A stretch of 43,645 nucleotides of DNA from an uncultured bacterium (GTDB taxonomy: Bacteria; Omnitrophota; Gorgyraeia; Ghiorseimicrobiales; Ghiorseimicrobiaceae), in assembly GCA_913009335.1 (NCBI GenBank), contig CAJVXN010000015.1, positions 1 through 43,645 on the forward strand. Direction: 5' to 3'. The position numbers and the translations under genes are program-made. Within the stretch, counting starts at the first letter, position 1. Each line of letters opens with the position of its first letter. The notes under the pieces were generated by a model. The model saw only the letters and a program-made list of their open reading frames with translations. It searched no databases and was not told where the DNA came from. Positions 1 to 7,694 of the stretch are shown here, piece after piece.

Positions 1-1302
1 TCTAGAGATATACTTCGTTTTACTAATTTAGATGTTTTGCTTAAGGCTATTACACATGGCTTGATTAAAATTATGCAGATAAGGCTAGCTGCCGTATATT
101 TAGTCGATGAAGATAAAAAGGTATATAGTTTAAAATCTGCCTGGCAGCCGCCGATTAAAAATCCTGATCTTCCTAAGCAATTAGCTTTTGGTTCTGTGTT
201 AATTAAGGCACTAAATAAGCAGAAAAATAGAGCTTTAAGTCTCGATGAGATAAGGTTTCATTCTCAGGGCACTAATCTATTAGATGCTCTTGAGCTTAAG
301 CAGACTTTTGAATCTTTAAAATCTCAGTTAATTATTCCTACATATCGAGCTGGTAATCTTCAAGGCTTTCTTGTTCTGGGAGATAAGTATTCAGAGCAAG
401 GTTATTCCCATGCGGATATTCAGGTGCTAATGGTTCTGGCAAATCATGCAACTCTTGCTATTGAAAATGCTATATTTAGCGATCAGGAAAGAGAACGTCA
501 GGCAATACTATTTCATTCAGCCAGCCTTGCTTCTTTAGGGACAATGGCTTCGATGATGGGACATCAGGTAAATAACAGATTCCAGGCAGTAAATAATCTG
601 GCGGGATTTTCAGAGACGTTGGAGCTTTTATCACAGGCTAAGGATACCTTTTCTCCTGAAAAATGGCGAGGTTTGATTAAACAGACAATCACCTCTCTAC
701 GCCGTATCTCCGATGAGGCAACTAAGGGTGGGGAGACGGTAGCCTCAATCCGTAGATTAGGGAAGCTTTCATCCGAGGAGTTTAGTCCTGTTGCTTTAGG
801 TGAGGTTTTAGATGTTGCTTTGGGGGTATTGCGCTATAAGATAAAATTTGATGAGTTTAGTTTTAATAAGGATGTCCCTGATACTTTACCTAAAATATCA
901 GGTGATTTAACACAGTTAGGTGAGGTTTTCTTTAACTTAATAGATAATGCTTATGATGCAATAAAAGAACGCGCAGAAGCAAATAGCAATCCTGATTATA
1001 GACCTCAATTAACTATCAGGGCCTACATTAAACAAAATGACAAGCATCTACATATTGATGTATCTGATACAGGTATGGGTATTAAAGATGACTTTATGTC
1101 AAAGCTTTTTGTTCCTTTTTATACTACCAAGACTTTATCCGGAAAGGGAACAGGACTTGGACTTCATGTTATAAAAAGAATTATTGAATTTCATAAAGGT
1201 AGAATATTAGTTGAATCAAAATACGGAGAAGGGACTACTTTTAAGATTGAACTTCCTATTGCGGAAGTATCCGAAGGAGAAAAAGCAAATAAAAGGCGCT
1301 AA
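1..1302 (+). CDS. Sensor histidine kinase, 5' end outside window (GAF + HisKA + HATPase)
   Basis: This is the C-terminal part of a cytoplasmic two-component sensor kinase. The frame is open from base 1 and matches the paralogue at 1645-4035 from its first codons, so the N-terminus lies upstream of the window and the TTG at 37 is not the real start. A GAF-like sensory domain spans about codons 15-155. The dimerisation helix carries the likely phospho-acceptor His in MGHQVNNRF (codon 188). The ATPase domain shows the N box NLIDNAYDAI and the glycine boxes DTGMGI and GKGTGLGL. By comparison with the paralogue, the missing part is probably a membrane-embedded 7TM-type region. A response-regulator pseudogene follows after 2 bases. 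Compared with the paralogue it lacks a 168-bp insertion in the ATPase domain. The signal sensed is unknown. Confidence 0.9.
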   Translation, partial: SRDILRFTNLDVLLKAITHGLIKIMQIRLAAVYLVDEDKKVYSLKSAWQPPIKNPDLPKQLAFGSVLIKALNKQKNRALSLDEIRFHSQGTNLLDALELKQTFESLKSQLIIPTYRAGNLQGFLVLGDKYSEQGYSHADIQVLMVLANHATLAIENAIFSDQERERQAILFHSASLASLGTMASMMGHQVNNRFQAVNNLAGFSETLELLSQAKDTFSPEKWRGLIKQTITSLRRISDEATKGGETVASIRRLGKLSSEEFSPVALGEVLDVALGVLRYKIKFDEFSFNKDVPDTLPKISGDLTQLGEVFFNLIDNAYDAIKERAEANSNPDYRPQLTIRAYIKQNDKHLHIDVSDTGMGIKDDFMSKLFVPFYTTKTLSGKGTGLGLHVIKRIIEFHKGRILVESKYGEGTTFKIELPIAEVSEGEKANKRR

Positions 1303-1304
1303 AT

Positions 1305-1614
1305 ATGAGTAAGAATATTTTAGTAATTGATGATGAAGAGTTGCTTGTTAGGTCGCTTTTAAAATTACTGAAAAACACGATTTTGAGGCTTTTATTGCAA
1401 AGAACGGACAGGATGCTCTAACAATGGTTGAAGAGGAAAATTTTAGTTTAATCATTGCTGATATTTGAATGCCGGGAATGAATGGGATCTTATCCATAGA
1501 ACTAAAGACGAATTTAGAAGGATTTTTCTAAAAGCGGGTTTTGAGCCAGAAAATTTACAAATTATAACGCAGCATAATAAAGTGATGCAATATTGTTTTG
1601 CAAAAATTGACTAA
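1305..1614 (+). pseudogene. Decayed response regulator receiver
   Basis: The ATG two bases after the kinase stop opens a typical receiver start, MSKNILVIDDEELLVRSLLK. Near 1370, in an A-rich stretch, the frame is lost. The continuation in another frame reads EKHDFEAFIAKNGQDALTM and then ADI-stop-MPGMNGI, where the expected phospho-site motif DIRMPGMNG has its Arg codon turned into TGA. Further on, a third frame reads DEFRRIFLKAGFEPENLQ and stops at 1612-1614. At least one frameshift and one nonsense change therefore separate it from a functional protein. It would have been the partner of the upstream kinase; the copy at 4028 is intact and could have replaced it. Confidence 0.82.
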
Positions 1615-1644
1615 TTTTTTATTCAGTTTTTTTAAGGTGCAGAA

Positions 1645-4035
1645 ATGAGTATGTATCAAATAACAGCCTGGATTACAACTTTTATTACTTCTGTAATATG
1701 TGTTATTACTTATCTGAGTAATTCAAGGAAAGAAGTCAATAAAAGATGGTTTTTAATGAGCTTAAGTATTGCGCTATGGAGTTTATTTCTAGGTTTTATG
1801 TTTGGCGCAAAAGATGCTAAATCTGCTTTTATTTATAGTAAAACTTTAATGATGGGGGCGAGTTTTATACCCATTACTTTCTATCATTTTGTATTGGTAT
1901 TGATAGAAAAGCAAAAAGAAAAAAAACAAAGAAGTATATTATTATTCGGTTACTTAATAGCAATTTTTGTATTCCTATTAAATTTTACTTCTCTACTTGT
2001 AAAGAGTGTTAGTTACAAAACAATTGTAAGGTGTTTTTATCCAGATGCCGGGTATTTATTTATATTATATATTTTTAGCTACTTTGCGTTTTTTGGATAT
2101 GGATGTTTTTTACTATTTAAATCAGAAAAAATGTTACCCATGTTTAAGAAAAATCAAGTTAGATATATTTTAATTGCGTCTGGTATAGGTTCTGTAGGCG
2201 GTGCGACCACCTTTCCTCTTTGGTATCAAATTCAGATTGTGCCTTTTGGCTCCCATTTCGTATGGCTTTATACCTTTGCGATCAGCATTGCGTTTCTTCG
2301 CTATATTCTTATGGATATACGTGTTGTTGTAACTCGCGCTAGTATCTTTGCTTTTGTTTATGTCCTTGTCTTAGGTATTCCTTTTATGATTGCTAAGGTT
2401 GCGAAACCTTATTTAGTAGGGGCATTTAGTGAGAGGTGGTGGCTTGTTATCTTAGGCATAGGCATGATACTTGCCGGCATAGGGCCTTTTATCTATATTA
2501 GACTAAAAAGTCGTGCTGAAGCCATACTTCTTAAGGAGGAAAGAAAGAGACATCAGGATCTTGCTCGTGCATCCAGGGATATACTTCGTTTTACTAATTT
2601 AGATGCCTTGCTTAAAGCTATTATACACAGCTTAATACGAATTATGCGGATAAAGCTAGCGGCCATATATTTAGCCGATGAAGATAAAAAAGTATATAGT
2701 TTAAAATCAGCTTGGCAGCCACCAATTAAAAATCCTGATTTGCCTAAGCAAGTAATTTTTAATTCAGCATTAATCAAAATGTTAAGCAATCGAAAGGATA
2801 AGCCGTTAACTATTGATGAGTTGAATTTTTATAGAAGAGGCAGTGATGATTTAGAGTTTTTAGAGCTCAAGCAGATCTTTGAATCATTAAAATCTCAGTT
2901 AATTATTCCTGCCTATCGCACTGGAAAACTTATGGGTTTTTTATGTTTAGGTAATAAATATTCAGAACGAGGTTATTCTCAGGAAGATATTCAAGTGCTG
3001 ATGGTTTTAGCAAGCCATGCAACTCTTGCTATTGAAAACGCTATATTTAGCGGTCAGGAAAGGGAACGTCAGGCAATATTGTTTCATTCAGCAAGTTTAG
3101 CCTCTTTAGGTACAATGGCTTCAATGATGGGGCATCAGGTAAATAATAGATTTCAGGCAGTAAACAACTTAGCAGGGTTTTCAGAGACGTTGGAGTTGAT
3201 GCTAGATTCAAAAAAAGATTTTTCGCTAGATGAGAGAAAACAATTAATTGAGAAATCAATCACCTCTCTACGCCGTATCTCCGATGAAGCAACCAAGGGT
3301 GGTGAGACAGTAGCTTCAATCCGCAGATTAGGGAAGCTTTCATCCGAGGAGTTTAGTCCTGTTGCTTTAGGTGAGGTTTTAGATGTTGCTTTGGGGGTAC
3401 TGCGTTATAAGATAAAATTTGATGAGTTTAATTTTAATATGGATGTTCTGGATACTCTACCTAAGATATTAGGTGATTCAACGCAGCTAGGTGAAGTATT
3501 CTTTAATTTAATAGATAATGCATATGATGCAATAAAAGAACGCGCAGAAGCAAATAGCAATCCTGATTATAAGGTGGAGGGCGATGGTTTGGCAGCCGAT
3601 AGCCAAAGCCATAAGCTAGAGGGCGATGGTTTGGCAACCGATAGCCAAAGCCATAAGCTAGAGGGCGATGGTTTGGCAGCCGATAGCCAAAGCCATAAGT
3701 TAGAGGGCGATGGTTTGGCATCCGATAGTCAAAGCCGTAAGCCGGAATTAACCATTAAAGCCTATATTAAAAGAAATGATAAACATCTGCATATCGAAGT
3801 ATCTGATACAGGCATGGGTATTAAAGATGACTTTATGCCAAAGCTTTTTGTTCCTTTCTATACCACTAAGACTTCATCCGGAAAAGGAACAGGGCTCGGG
3901 CTTCATGTTATAAAAAGAATCATTGAGTTTCATAAAGGTAAAATATCAGTTGAGTCAAAATATGGAGAAGGCACTACTTTTAAGATTGAACTTCCAACTG
4001 CGGAAGCAAGAGAAGGAGAAAAAACAAATGCCTAA
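1645..4035 (+). CDS. Membrane sensor histidine kinase (7TM-type + GAF + HisKA + HATPase) with repeat insertion
   Basis: A 796-residue sensor kinase. Residues 5-290 hold about eight hydrophobic segments, resembling the N-terminal 7TM region found in some histidine kinases. A GAF-like domain follows (about 310-460), then a dimerisation helix with the likely phospho-acceptor His497 in MGHQVNNRF, and an ATPase domain with N box NLIDNAYDAI and DTGMGI, GKGTGLGL. Residues 643-698 are four tandem copies of a 14-residue unit (KLEGDGLAADSQSH-like) placed between the N-box helix and the next strand; the otherwise near-identical kinase at 1-1302 lacks them. An AAGGTG Shine-Dalgarno lies a few bases before the ATG. 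The last 8 bases overlap the response regulator start, so the pair is translationally coupled. Long near-identical DNA stretches shared with the first kinase indicate recent duplication or gene conversion. Confidence 0.93.
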   Translation: MSMYQITAWITTFITSVICVITYLSNSRKEVNKRWFLMSLSIALWSLFLGFMFGAKDAKSAFIYSKTLMMGASFIPITFYHFVLVLIEKQKEKKQRSILLFGYLIAIFVFLLNFTSLLVKSVSYKTIVRCFYPDAGYLFILYIFSYFAFFGYGCFLLFKSEKMLPMFKKNQVRYILIASGIGSVGGATTFPLWYQIQIVPFGSHFVWLYTFAISIAFLRYILMDIRVVVTRASIFAFVYVLVLGIPFMIAKVAKPYLVGAFSERWWLVILGIGMILAGIGPFIYIRLKSRAEAILLKEERKRHQDLARASRDILRFTNLDALLKAIIHSLIRIMRIKLAAIYLADEDKKVYSLKSAWQPPIKNPDLPKQVIFNSALIKMLSNRKDKPLTIDELNFYRRGSDDLEFLELKQIFESLKSQLIIPAYRTGKLMGFLCLGNKYSERGYSQEDIQVLMVLASHATLAIENAIFSGQERERQAILFHSASLASLGTMASMMGHQVNNRFQAVNNLAGFSETLELMLDSKKDFSLDERKQLIEKSITSLRRISDEATKGGETVASIRRLGKLSSEEFSPVALGEVLDVALGVLRYKIKFDEFNFNMDVLDTLPKILGDSTQLGEVFFNLIDNAYDAIKERAEANSNPDYKVEGDGLAADSQSHKLEGDGLATDSQSHKLEGDGLAADSQSHKLEGDGLASDSQSRKPELTIKAYIKRNDKHLHIEVSDTGMGIKDDFMPKLFVPFYTTKTSSGKGTGLGLHVIKRIIEFHKGKISVESKYGEGTTFKIELPTAEAREGEKTNA
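3571..3738 (+). repeat. Four tandem 42-bp palindromic units inside the kinase gene
   Basis: Units lie at 3571-3612, 3613-3654, 3655-3696 and 3697-3738. Each contains an imperfect hairpin, arm ATGGTTTGGC against GCCAAAGCCAT with one bulged G and a loop of about eight bases containing CCGATA. The reading frame stays open because 42 is a multiple of three. The unit recurs singly at 5724-5765 and 9941-9982. The paralogous kinase has no unit at the matching site, and the length difference is exactly 168 bp, so this is an insertion followed by, or arriving as, a tandem array. Confidence 0.95.
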
Positions 4036-4393
4036 ACTTTTTATTGTTGATGATGAGCCTAGTTTCGAAGAAGCAATAAAACCTTTTTTTGAATTAAAAG
4101 GTTTTACGGTGTTTACTGCCCAAAGCGGAGAAGAGGCGTTACCTAAAATAGAAATTGAAAAACCCGATGTTATTCTTTTGGATATGCACTTAAAAGGAAA
4201 ACTCGACGGCCTAGGGATATTAAAAGAGATTAAGGAAAAATCTCTATCTGCGAAAATTATCATGCTTACGGGTATGGAAAATGATGTTAAGGATGAGGCT
4301 TTAAAAATAGGCGCGGATAAATTTTTGACTAAGCCTGTAACGGTTAAGGTGTTGTATGAATCAGTAGCAGAGGTCTTAGCTCAAGATAAATAG
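4028..4393 (+). CDS. Response regulator, receiver domain only
   Basis: A stand-alone 121-residue CheY-like receiver. The acidic pair Asp8-Asp9 and the phospho-acceptor Asp52 in VILLDMHL, the Thr of MLTGM and the Lys of FLTKP are all present. There is no output domain, so it must act by protein contact or as a phosphorelay step. I chose the ATG at 4028, inside the last codons of the kinase (8-base overlap), because the receiver fold starts exactly there; an upstream in-frame start at 3923 would lie deep in kinase sequence. It is the obvious partner of the kinase before it. An inverted repeat follows at 4403-4423. Confidence 0.92.
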   Translation: MPKLFIVDDEPSFEEAIKPFFELKGFTVFTAQSGEEALPKIEIEKPDVILLDMHLKGKLDGLGILKEIKEKSLSAKIIMLTGMENDVKDEALKIGADKFLTKPVTVKVLYESVAEVLAQDK

Positions 4394-4402
4394 GCGTATG
4401 CT

Positions 4403-4423
4403 TGTTGAGGCTTGGCCTCAACA
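4403..4423 (+). terminator. Hairpin after the two-component genes, possible terminator
   Basis: A perfect 9-bp stem, TGTTGAGGC and GCCTCAACA, with a 3-base TTG loop stands ten bases after the regulator stop. A T-run comes only about 15 bases later, so intrinsic termination is possible but not certain. Confidence 0.5.
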
Positions 4424-4456
4424 GTAGGCGGCGCAGTTTTTATTACGAGAAAAAAC

Positions 4457-4484
4457 TTGCTAAATAAAATTAAATATATATAAT
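4457..4484 (+). promoter_or_regulatory. Probable sigma70-type promoter of the lipoprotein gene
   Basis: TTGCTA at 4457-4462, a 16-base spacer and a perfect TATAAT at 4479-4484 lie just upstream of the strong GAGGAGG ribosome binding site of the lipoprotein gene. The transcript would continue into tRNA-Phe. Confidence 0.55.
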
Positions 4485-4510
4485 ATGTGTATCCTTGAGG
4501 AGGAGGTCAT

Positions 4511-4897
4511 ATGATTAGAAGATTCATCTCTGGTGTTAGCATTGTATTGTTGTTATGTTTTAGTCTTTCCGGATGCGTATGGGCTATTTTGGGCGCGGGG
4601 GCTGTGGGAGGGTATGCAGTTAGTAAAGATACAATTGTCGGTGAGATAGATTCAGATTATGACACTCTTTGGATGGCCGCCGAAAGAGTAGCCGGGATTA
4701 TGGGAGAGATAAAGACCCAGGATAGAGAGAAGGGTACGATTGAATTAGATGTTGATAGGGCAAGGATCTCAATTCAAATCGAAAGGTTAACGCTTGAGAC
4801 TTTACGCCTGCAGGTTAAGGGGCGTAAATATATGATGCCAAATATCGGCCTGGCACAGAAGGTATTTATTAAGATACAACAGCAAATAGAAGAATAA
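4511..4897 (+). CDS. Small lipoprotein, DUF3568-like
   Basis: A 128-residue protein with a lipoprotein signal peptide: basic start MIRR, a hydrophobic stretch and lipobox LSGC with Cys22 as the acylation site. It is followed by a Gly/Ala-rich segment (AILGAGAVGGYAV) and a small alpha/beta domain. The pattern (YDTLWMAAERVAG, then KGTIELDV and ISIQIERLT) resembles DUF3568 lipoproteins, whose function is unknown. It is expected at the cell envelope. A very good Shine-Dalgarno GAGGAGG precedes the ATG by six bases. It has its own promoter candidate, and tRNA-Phe starts seven bases after its stop. Confidence 0.78.
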   Translation: MIRRFISGVSIVLLLCFSLSGCVWAILGAGAVGGYAVSKDTIVGEIDSDYDTLWMAAERVAGIMGEIKTQDREKGTIELDVDRARISIQIERLTLETLRLQVKGRKYMMPNIGLAQKVFIKIQQQIEE

Positions 4898-4904
4898 ATT
4901 CGGA

Positions 4905-4980
4905 GCCGAGGTAGCTCAAACGGTAGAGCGAAGGACTGAAAATCCTTGCGTAGTCGGTTCGATCCCGACCCTCGGCACCA
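4905..4980 (+). tRNA. tRNA-Phe(GAA), CCA encoded
   Basis: A 76-nt cloverleaf. The acceptor stem GCCGAGG pairs with CCTCGGC, followed by discriminator A and an encoded CCA. The anticodon arm AAGGA-CTGAAAA-TCCTT shows anticodon GAA for Phe. The T arm is TCGGTTCGATCCCGA. The last CA of the CCA is also the first two bases of the possible junction stem at 4979-5045. Confidence 0.95.
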
Positions 4981-5045
4981 CGTAAAATGAAATTCTAAAA
5001 GAATTTCATCACGTGCGAAGGCACGTGGACGTAAGTCTTTACGTG
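4979..5045 (+). ncRNA. Perfectly nested four-way-junction structure, unidentified
   Basis: Four stems close on one another with no unpaired joint. The closing stem is CACGTAAA 4979-4986 with TTTACGTG 5038-5045. Inside are ATGAAATTC 4987-4995 with GAATTTCAT 5001-5009, then CACGTGC 5010-5016 with GCACGTG 5021-5027 (loop GAAG), then GAC 5028-5030 with GTC 5035-5037 (loop GTAA). It begins at the tRNA-Phe 3' end. I recognise no known RNA family. It may be a structured RNA, a processing signal, or stacked palindromic insertions. Confidence 0.55.
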
Positions 5046-5049
5046 TGTA

Positions 5050-5097
5050 GGGGCGTGGTTGCCGTAGGCAACTTTACGGTTCCACCACTTAAGCCCC
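5050..5097 (+). ncRNA. Second nested hairpin structure
   Basis: GGGGC 5050-5054 pairs with GCCCC 5093-5097, GTGG 5055-5058 with CCAC, and TTGCC 5059-5063 with GGCAA 5067-5071. An alternative pairing CCGTA 5062-5066 with TACGG 5075-5079 excludes the last stem. The closing CCCC also serves as the left end of the repeat that starts at 5094. Role unknown. Confidence 0.4.
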
Positions 5098-5221
5098 GTT
5101 AGAGATAGTCCGCCAGAGTTTTTTTGGCGGACGTATATTAACTTTAGACTTAGGGATAAAATTTACTTCCTATAATACATATTAATTATATAAATAGTTC
5201 GGTTGTTATCTCTAAACGGGG
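5094..5221 (+). repeat. 128-bp element with terminal inverted repeats, copy 1
   Basis: Left end CCCCGTTAGAGATA and right end TATCTCTAAACGGGG are inverted copies, differing by one T. Inside is a hairpin (GTCCGCC...GGCGGAC) followed by a conserved AT-rich core containing CTTAGGG, TAAAATTTACTT, CTATAAT and ATTAATTATATAAAT, shared with the copy at 7568-7689. The CTATAAT may be a -10 box. There is no ORF inside, so it is a MITE-like or structured regulatory element. Confidence 0.88.
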
Positions 5222-5225
5222 TAAG

Positions 5226-5270
5226 AAAAGAGCATTTCCTTATAATACTAAGGGAGTGCTCTTTTTTCTT
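5226..5270 (+). terminator. Strong intrinsic terminator
   Basis: A 16-bp stem with two G-T wobbles (5226-5241 with 5250-5265, eight-base loop) runs into a T-rich tract CTTTTTTCTT. It would end transcripts from the lipoprotein, tRNA-Phe and repeat region. The following 148 bases up to topA contain only a small hairpin (CTAA...TTAG around a GGGG/CTCC stem) and no ORF; I see no recognisable riboswitch. Confidence 0.8.
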
Positions 5271-5418
5271 GTATGTGCCAGCCAGGGGTGCCAAATATTG
5301 CCTCAGCTGAAAATACTGGACAAATAGGCTAGTTTAAAGTATCATACTTAGCGTAAAAGCAGTCTGTCTAACAGGGGCAAAACTCCTTAGCAAGAAAGGG
5401 GATAGAGAAGATTTAATC

Positions 5419-7563
5419 ATGGCTAAAAAAAATAAAAAAAGCTTGGTAATTGTTGAGTCTCCCGCAAAGGCAAAGACTCTCGGTAAATTCTTGGGTGGTG
5501 ATTTTATAATTATCGCTTCTTATGGGCATATTGTGGATTTACCCAGGGGTAATATGGGTGTGGATATTGAGAATGGTTTTACGCCTACATACGTGGTATT
5601 AAAAGCAAAGCAGAAAGTACTCTCCAGCATAAAAAAACATATAAAGGATATAGATAAAGTATATCTGGCCACTGACCCTGACCGTGAAGGTGAGGCAATA
5701 GGCTGGCATATTATGAATAAGTTAAGCCAGAAGGCGATGGTTCGGCTTCCGATAGCCGAAGCCGTAAATGAGAAGAAGACTAAAACTAAGGCTAAGACTA
5801 AGAAAACCCCGGCAAAGCCAAAAAAACCCGTAGCAGAGAAAGAATACTTACGCGTAGTATTCCATGAGATTACGAAATCAGCAGTAGAAGAGGCTTTCAA
5901 GCATCCCCGGCCCATTGATTTTAATTTAATAGAGGCCCAGCAAGGCAGAAGGATATTAGACAGAGTATTGGGTTATTTGTTAAGCCCTCTTCTCTGGAAA
6001 AAGATAAGCAGGGGCCTTTCCGCGGGAAGAGTGCAATCTATAGCCCTAAGGTTAATAGTTGAGCGGGAACAGGAGATCCTTGCCTTTAAGCCGGAAGAAT
6101 ACTGGAGTATTGAGGCAGAATTATCAAGGCAGGATGAAAAGGATAAAATCGTTACGGCAAAATTAGAAAAGGTAAATAGCGAAAAAGCTGAAATTAAGAA
6201 TAAGGAAACTGCTGAAAACATAGTTGAGGATTTAAATGGGCAGGAATTCATTGTTGAAAGTATAAGAAAGACCCAGAAAAAAAGAAGGCCTGTTGCGCCA
6301 TTTATTACCAGCACATTACAGCAGGCAGCATTTAATAAGTTGAGATTTACCGCAAACAGGACAATGAGTTTAGCACAAGTCCTTTATGAGGGCGTTGAGC
6401 TTCCTGATGGTCCAGAGGGTTTGATTACCTACATGCGAACAGATTCTCCCAAGGTGGCTAATTCCGCAATAGAGCAGGTACGTAAATACATAGAAAATGA
6501 GATAGGTGAAGACTACCTGCCGGATGAACCTATTGTTTATAAATCCAAAAAGTCAGCCCAGGAAGCACATGAAGCAATAAGGCCGACATCGGTTTTAAAT
6601 ACCCCTGAAAAATTAGAGTCGTTTTTAGATGATGATTTATTAAAATTATATCGTTTGATCTGGAGGCGGTTTGTGGCTAGTCAGATGAATGCGGCAGTTT
6701 ATCTGCAGATGTCTGTAGATGTTAAAGCAGGAAATTGTATTTTCCGGGCCTCGGGATCAAAATTATTATTTGCCGGATTTTCTACTGTATATATTGATAA
6801 TGATAAAGACAAAGAATCCAAATTTTTACCCGAATTTATAAAAGGCGAGAAATTAAATTTAATAAAATTAACTTCGGATCAGCATTTTACCAAGCCGCCG
6901 CCAAGATTTTCTGATGCTTCCTTAGTGAAGTTGCTTGAGGAAAATGGTATTGGCCGGCCGTCAACTTACGCGCCTACCTTACAGACATTGCTTTATCGTG
7001 ATTATGCGCGTAGGGTTTCAGGGTATTTTCACCCTACGGAGTTGGGGATGAAAGTAGTGGCTATGCTGGTTGAGTATTTTGGTAATGTGGTAAATGTCGA
7101 ATTTACCGCGCGTCTTGAAGAAAGGCTTGATGAAATCGAAGAGGGTAAGTTTAAATATCCCGAGGTATTGAGTGATTTCTACGAACCGTTTAAGAAAAAC
7201 CTGGATTACGCCCATGAGAATATCAAGAAAGAAATTGTCTATGTAGATGAGATATGTCCTGAATGCTCAAAGCGCATGGTCATTAAGTGGGGAAGAAGCG
7301 GAAAATTCCTGAGTTGTTCAGGATTCCCTGAATGTAAGTTTGCTAAGTCTATTACCACAGGCATTAAGTGTTCTGAGGATGGTTGTGATGGTGAGATACT
7401 TGAGCGTCGCGGAAGAAGAGGCAGATTTTTTTATGGTTGTACGTCGTATCCTAAATGCCGTTTTACAAGCAATAAATTACCCGAGGCACCCGTAGATAAG
7501 AAAGAGGAAGATAATAATCAGAGCAGTGATCCTTTGGATAACAAGGAAGCAGATAGCGAGTAG
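5419..7563 (+). CDS. topA: DNA topoisomerase I (type IA)
   Basis: A 714-residue type IA topoisomerase that relaxes negative supercoils through a Tyr-linked strand break. The Toprim domain starts at SLVIVESPAKAKTL and has the metal motif DPDREGEAI near residue 89. The catalytic tyrosine is Tyr338 in GLITYMRTDS. The C-terminus has two four-Cys zinc ribbons (CPEC...C...C near 612-640 and CSEDGC...CTSYPKC near 650-680) and an acidic tail. Two oddities lie inside the Toprim domain. Residues 102-116 are encoded by a 42-bp palindromic element, and directly after it comes a Lys/Thr/Ala-rich stretch (about 117-138) that looks like a linker. The Shine-Dalgarno AAAGGGG is rather far from the ATG. It is flanked by the two 122-128-bp repeats. 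Confidence 0.97.
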   Translation: MAKKNKKSLVIVESPAKAKTLGKFLGGDFIIIASYGHIVDLPRGNMGVDIENGFTPTYVVLKAKQKVLSSIKKHIKDIDKVYLATDPDREGEAIGWHIMNKLSQKAMVRLPIAEAVNEKKTKTKAKTKKTPAKPKKPVAEKEYLRVVFHEITKSAVEEAFKHPRPIDFNLIEAQQGRRILDRVLGYLLSPLLWKKISRGLSAGRVQSIALRLIVEREQEILAFKPEEYWSIEAELSRQDEKDKIVTAKLEKVNSEKAEIKNKETAENIVEDLNGQEFIVESIRKTQKKRRPVAPFITSTLQQAAFNKLRFTANRTMSLAQVLYEGVELPDGPEGLITYMRTDSPKVANSAIEQVRKYIENEIGEDYLPDEPIVYKSKKSAQEAHEAIRPTSVLNTPEKLESFLDDDLLKLYRLIWRRFVASQMNAAVYLQMSVDVKAGNCIFRASGSKLLFAGFSTVYIDNDKDKESKFLPEFIKGEKLNLIKLTSDQHFTKPPPRFSDASLVKLLEENGIGRPSTYAPTLQTLLYRDYARRVSGYFHPTELGMKVVAMLVEYFGNVVNVEFTARLEERLDEIEEGKFKYPEVLSDFYEPFKKNLDYAHENIKKEIVYVDEICPECSKRMVIKWGRSGKFLSCSGFPECKFAKSITTGIKCSEDGCDGEILERRGRRGRFFYGCTSYPKCRFTSNKLPEAPVDKKEEDNNQSSDPLDNKEADSE
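5724..5765 (+). repeat. 42-bp palindromic element inside topA
   Basis: It matches the kinase unit at about 35 of 42 positions. The hairpin arms read ATGGTTCGGC and GCCGAAGCCGT: both strands of the central pair changed together relative to the kinase copies (TTTGGC/GCCAAA became TTCGGC/GCCGAA). It starts on a third codon position and encodes KAMVRLPIAEAV-like residues, whereas the kinase copies start on a first codon position. Confidence 0.9.
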
Positions 7564-7567
7564 TAAA

Positions 7568-7689
7568 CCCCGTTAGAGATAGGTCGTCTTTAGACGACCG
7601 TCTATTAACTTTAGGCTTAGGGGGTAAAATTTACTTTCTATAATCCGCATTAATTATATAAATGTAGCAGGAGTTATCTCTAAACGGGG
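7568..7689 (+). repeat. 122-bp element with terminal inverted repeats, copy 2
   Basis: It has the same ends as copy 1 at 5094: CCCCGTTAGAGATA and TATCTCTAAACGGGG. The internal hairpin is at the same place but with other bases (GGTCGTC...GACGACC), and the AT-rich core is conserved. It starts four bases after the topA stop. Its right end GGGG stands five bases before the recombinase ATG and is the only candidate ribosome binding site there. Confidence 0.88.
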
Positions 7690-7694
7690 TAAAA

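Noticed and set aside
3503-3721. Minus-strand open frame with repeated PNHRPLAYGFGYRL-like peptide
   Set aside because: It is the antisense reading of the 42-bp repeat array in the kinase gene; it has no ribosome site and no family resemblance.
5280-5418. Riboswitch before topA
   Set aside because: Only one short hairpin is visible and no conserved motif of a known riboswitch class could be matched.
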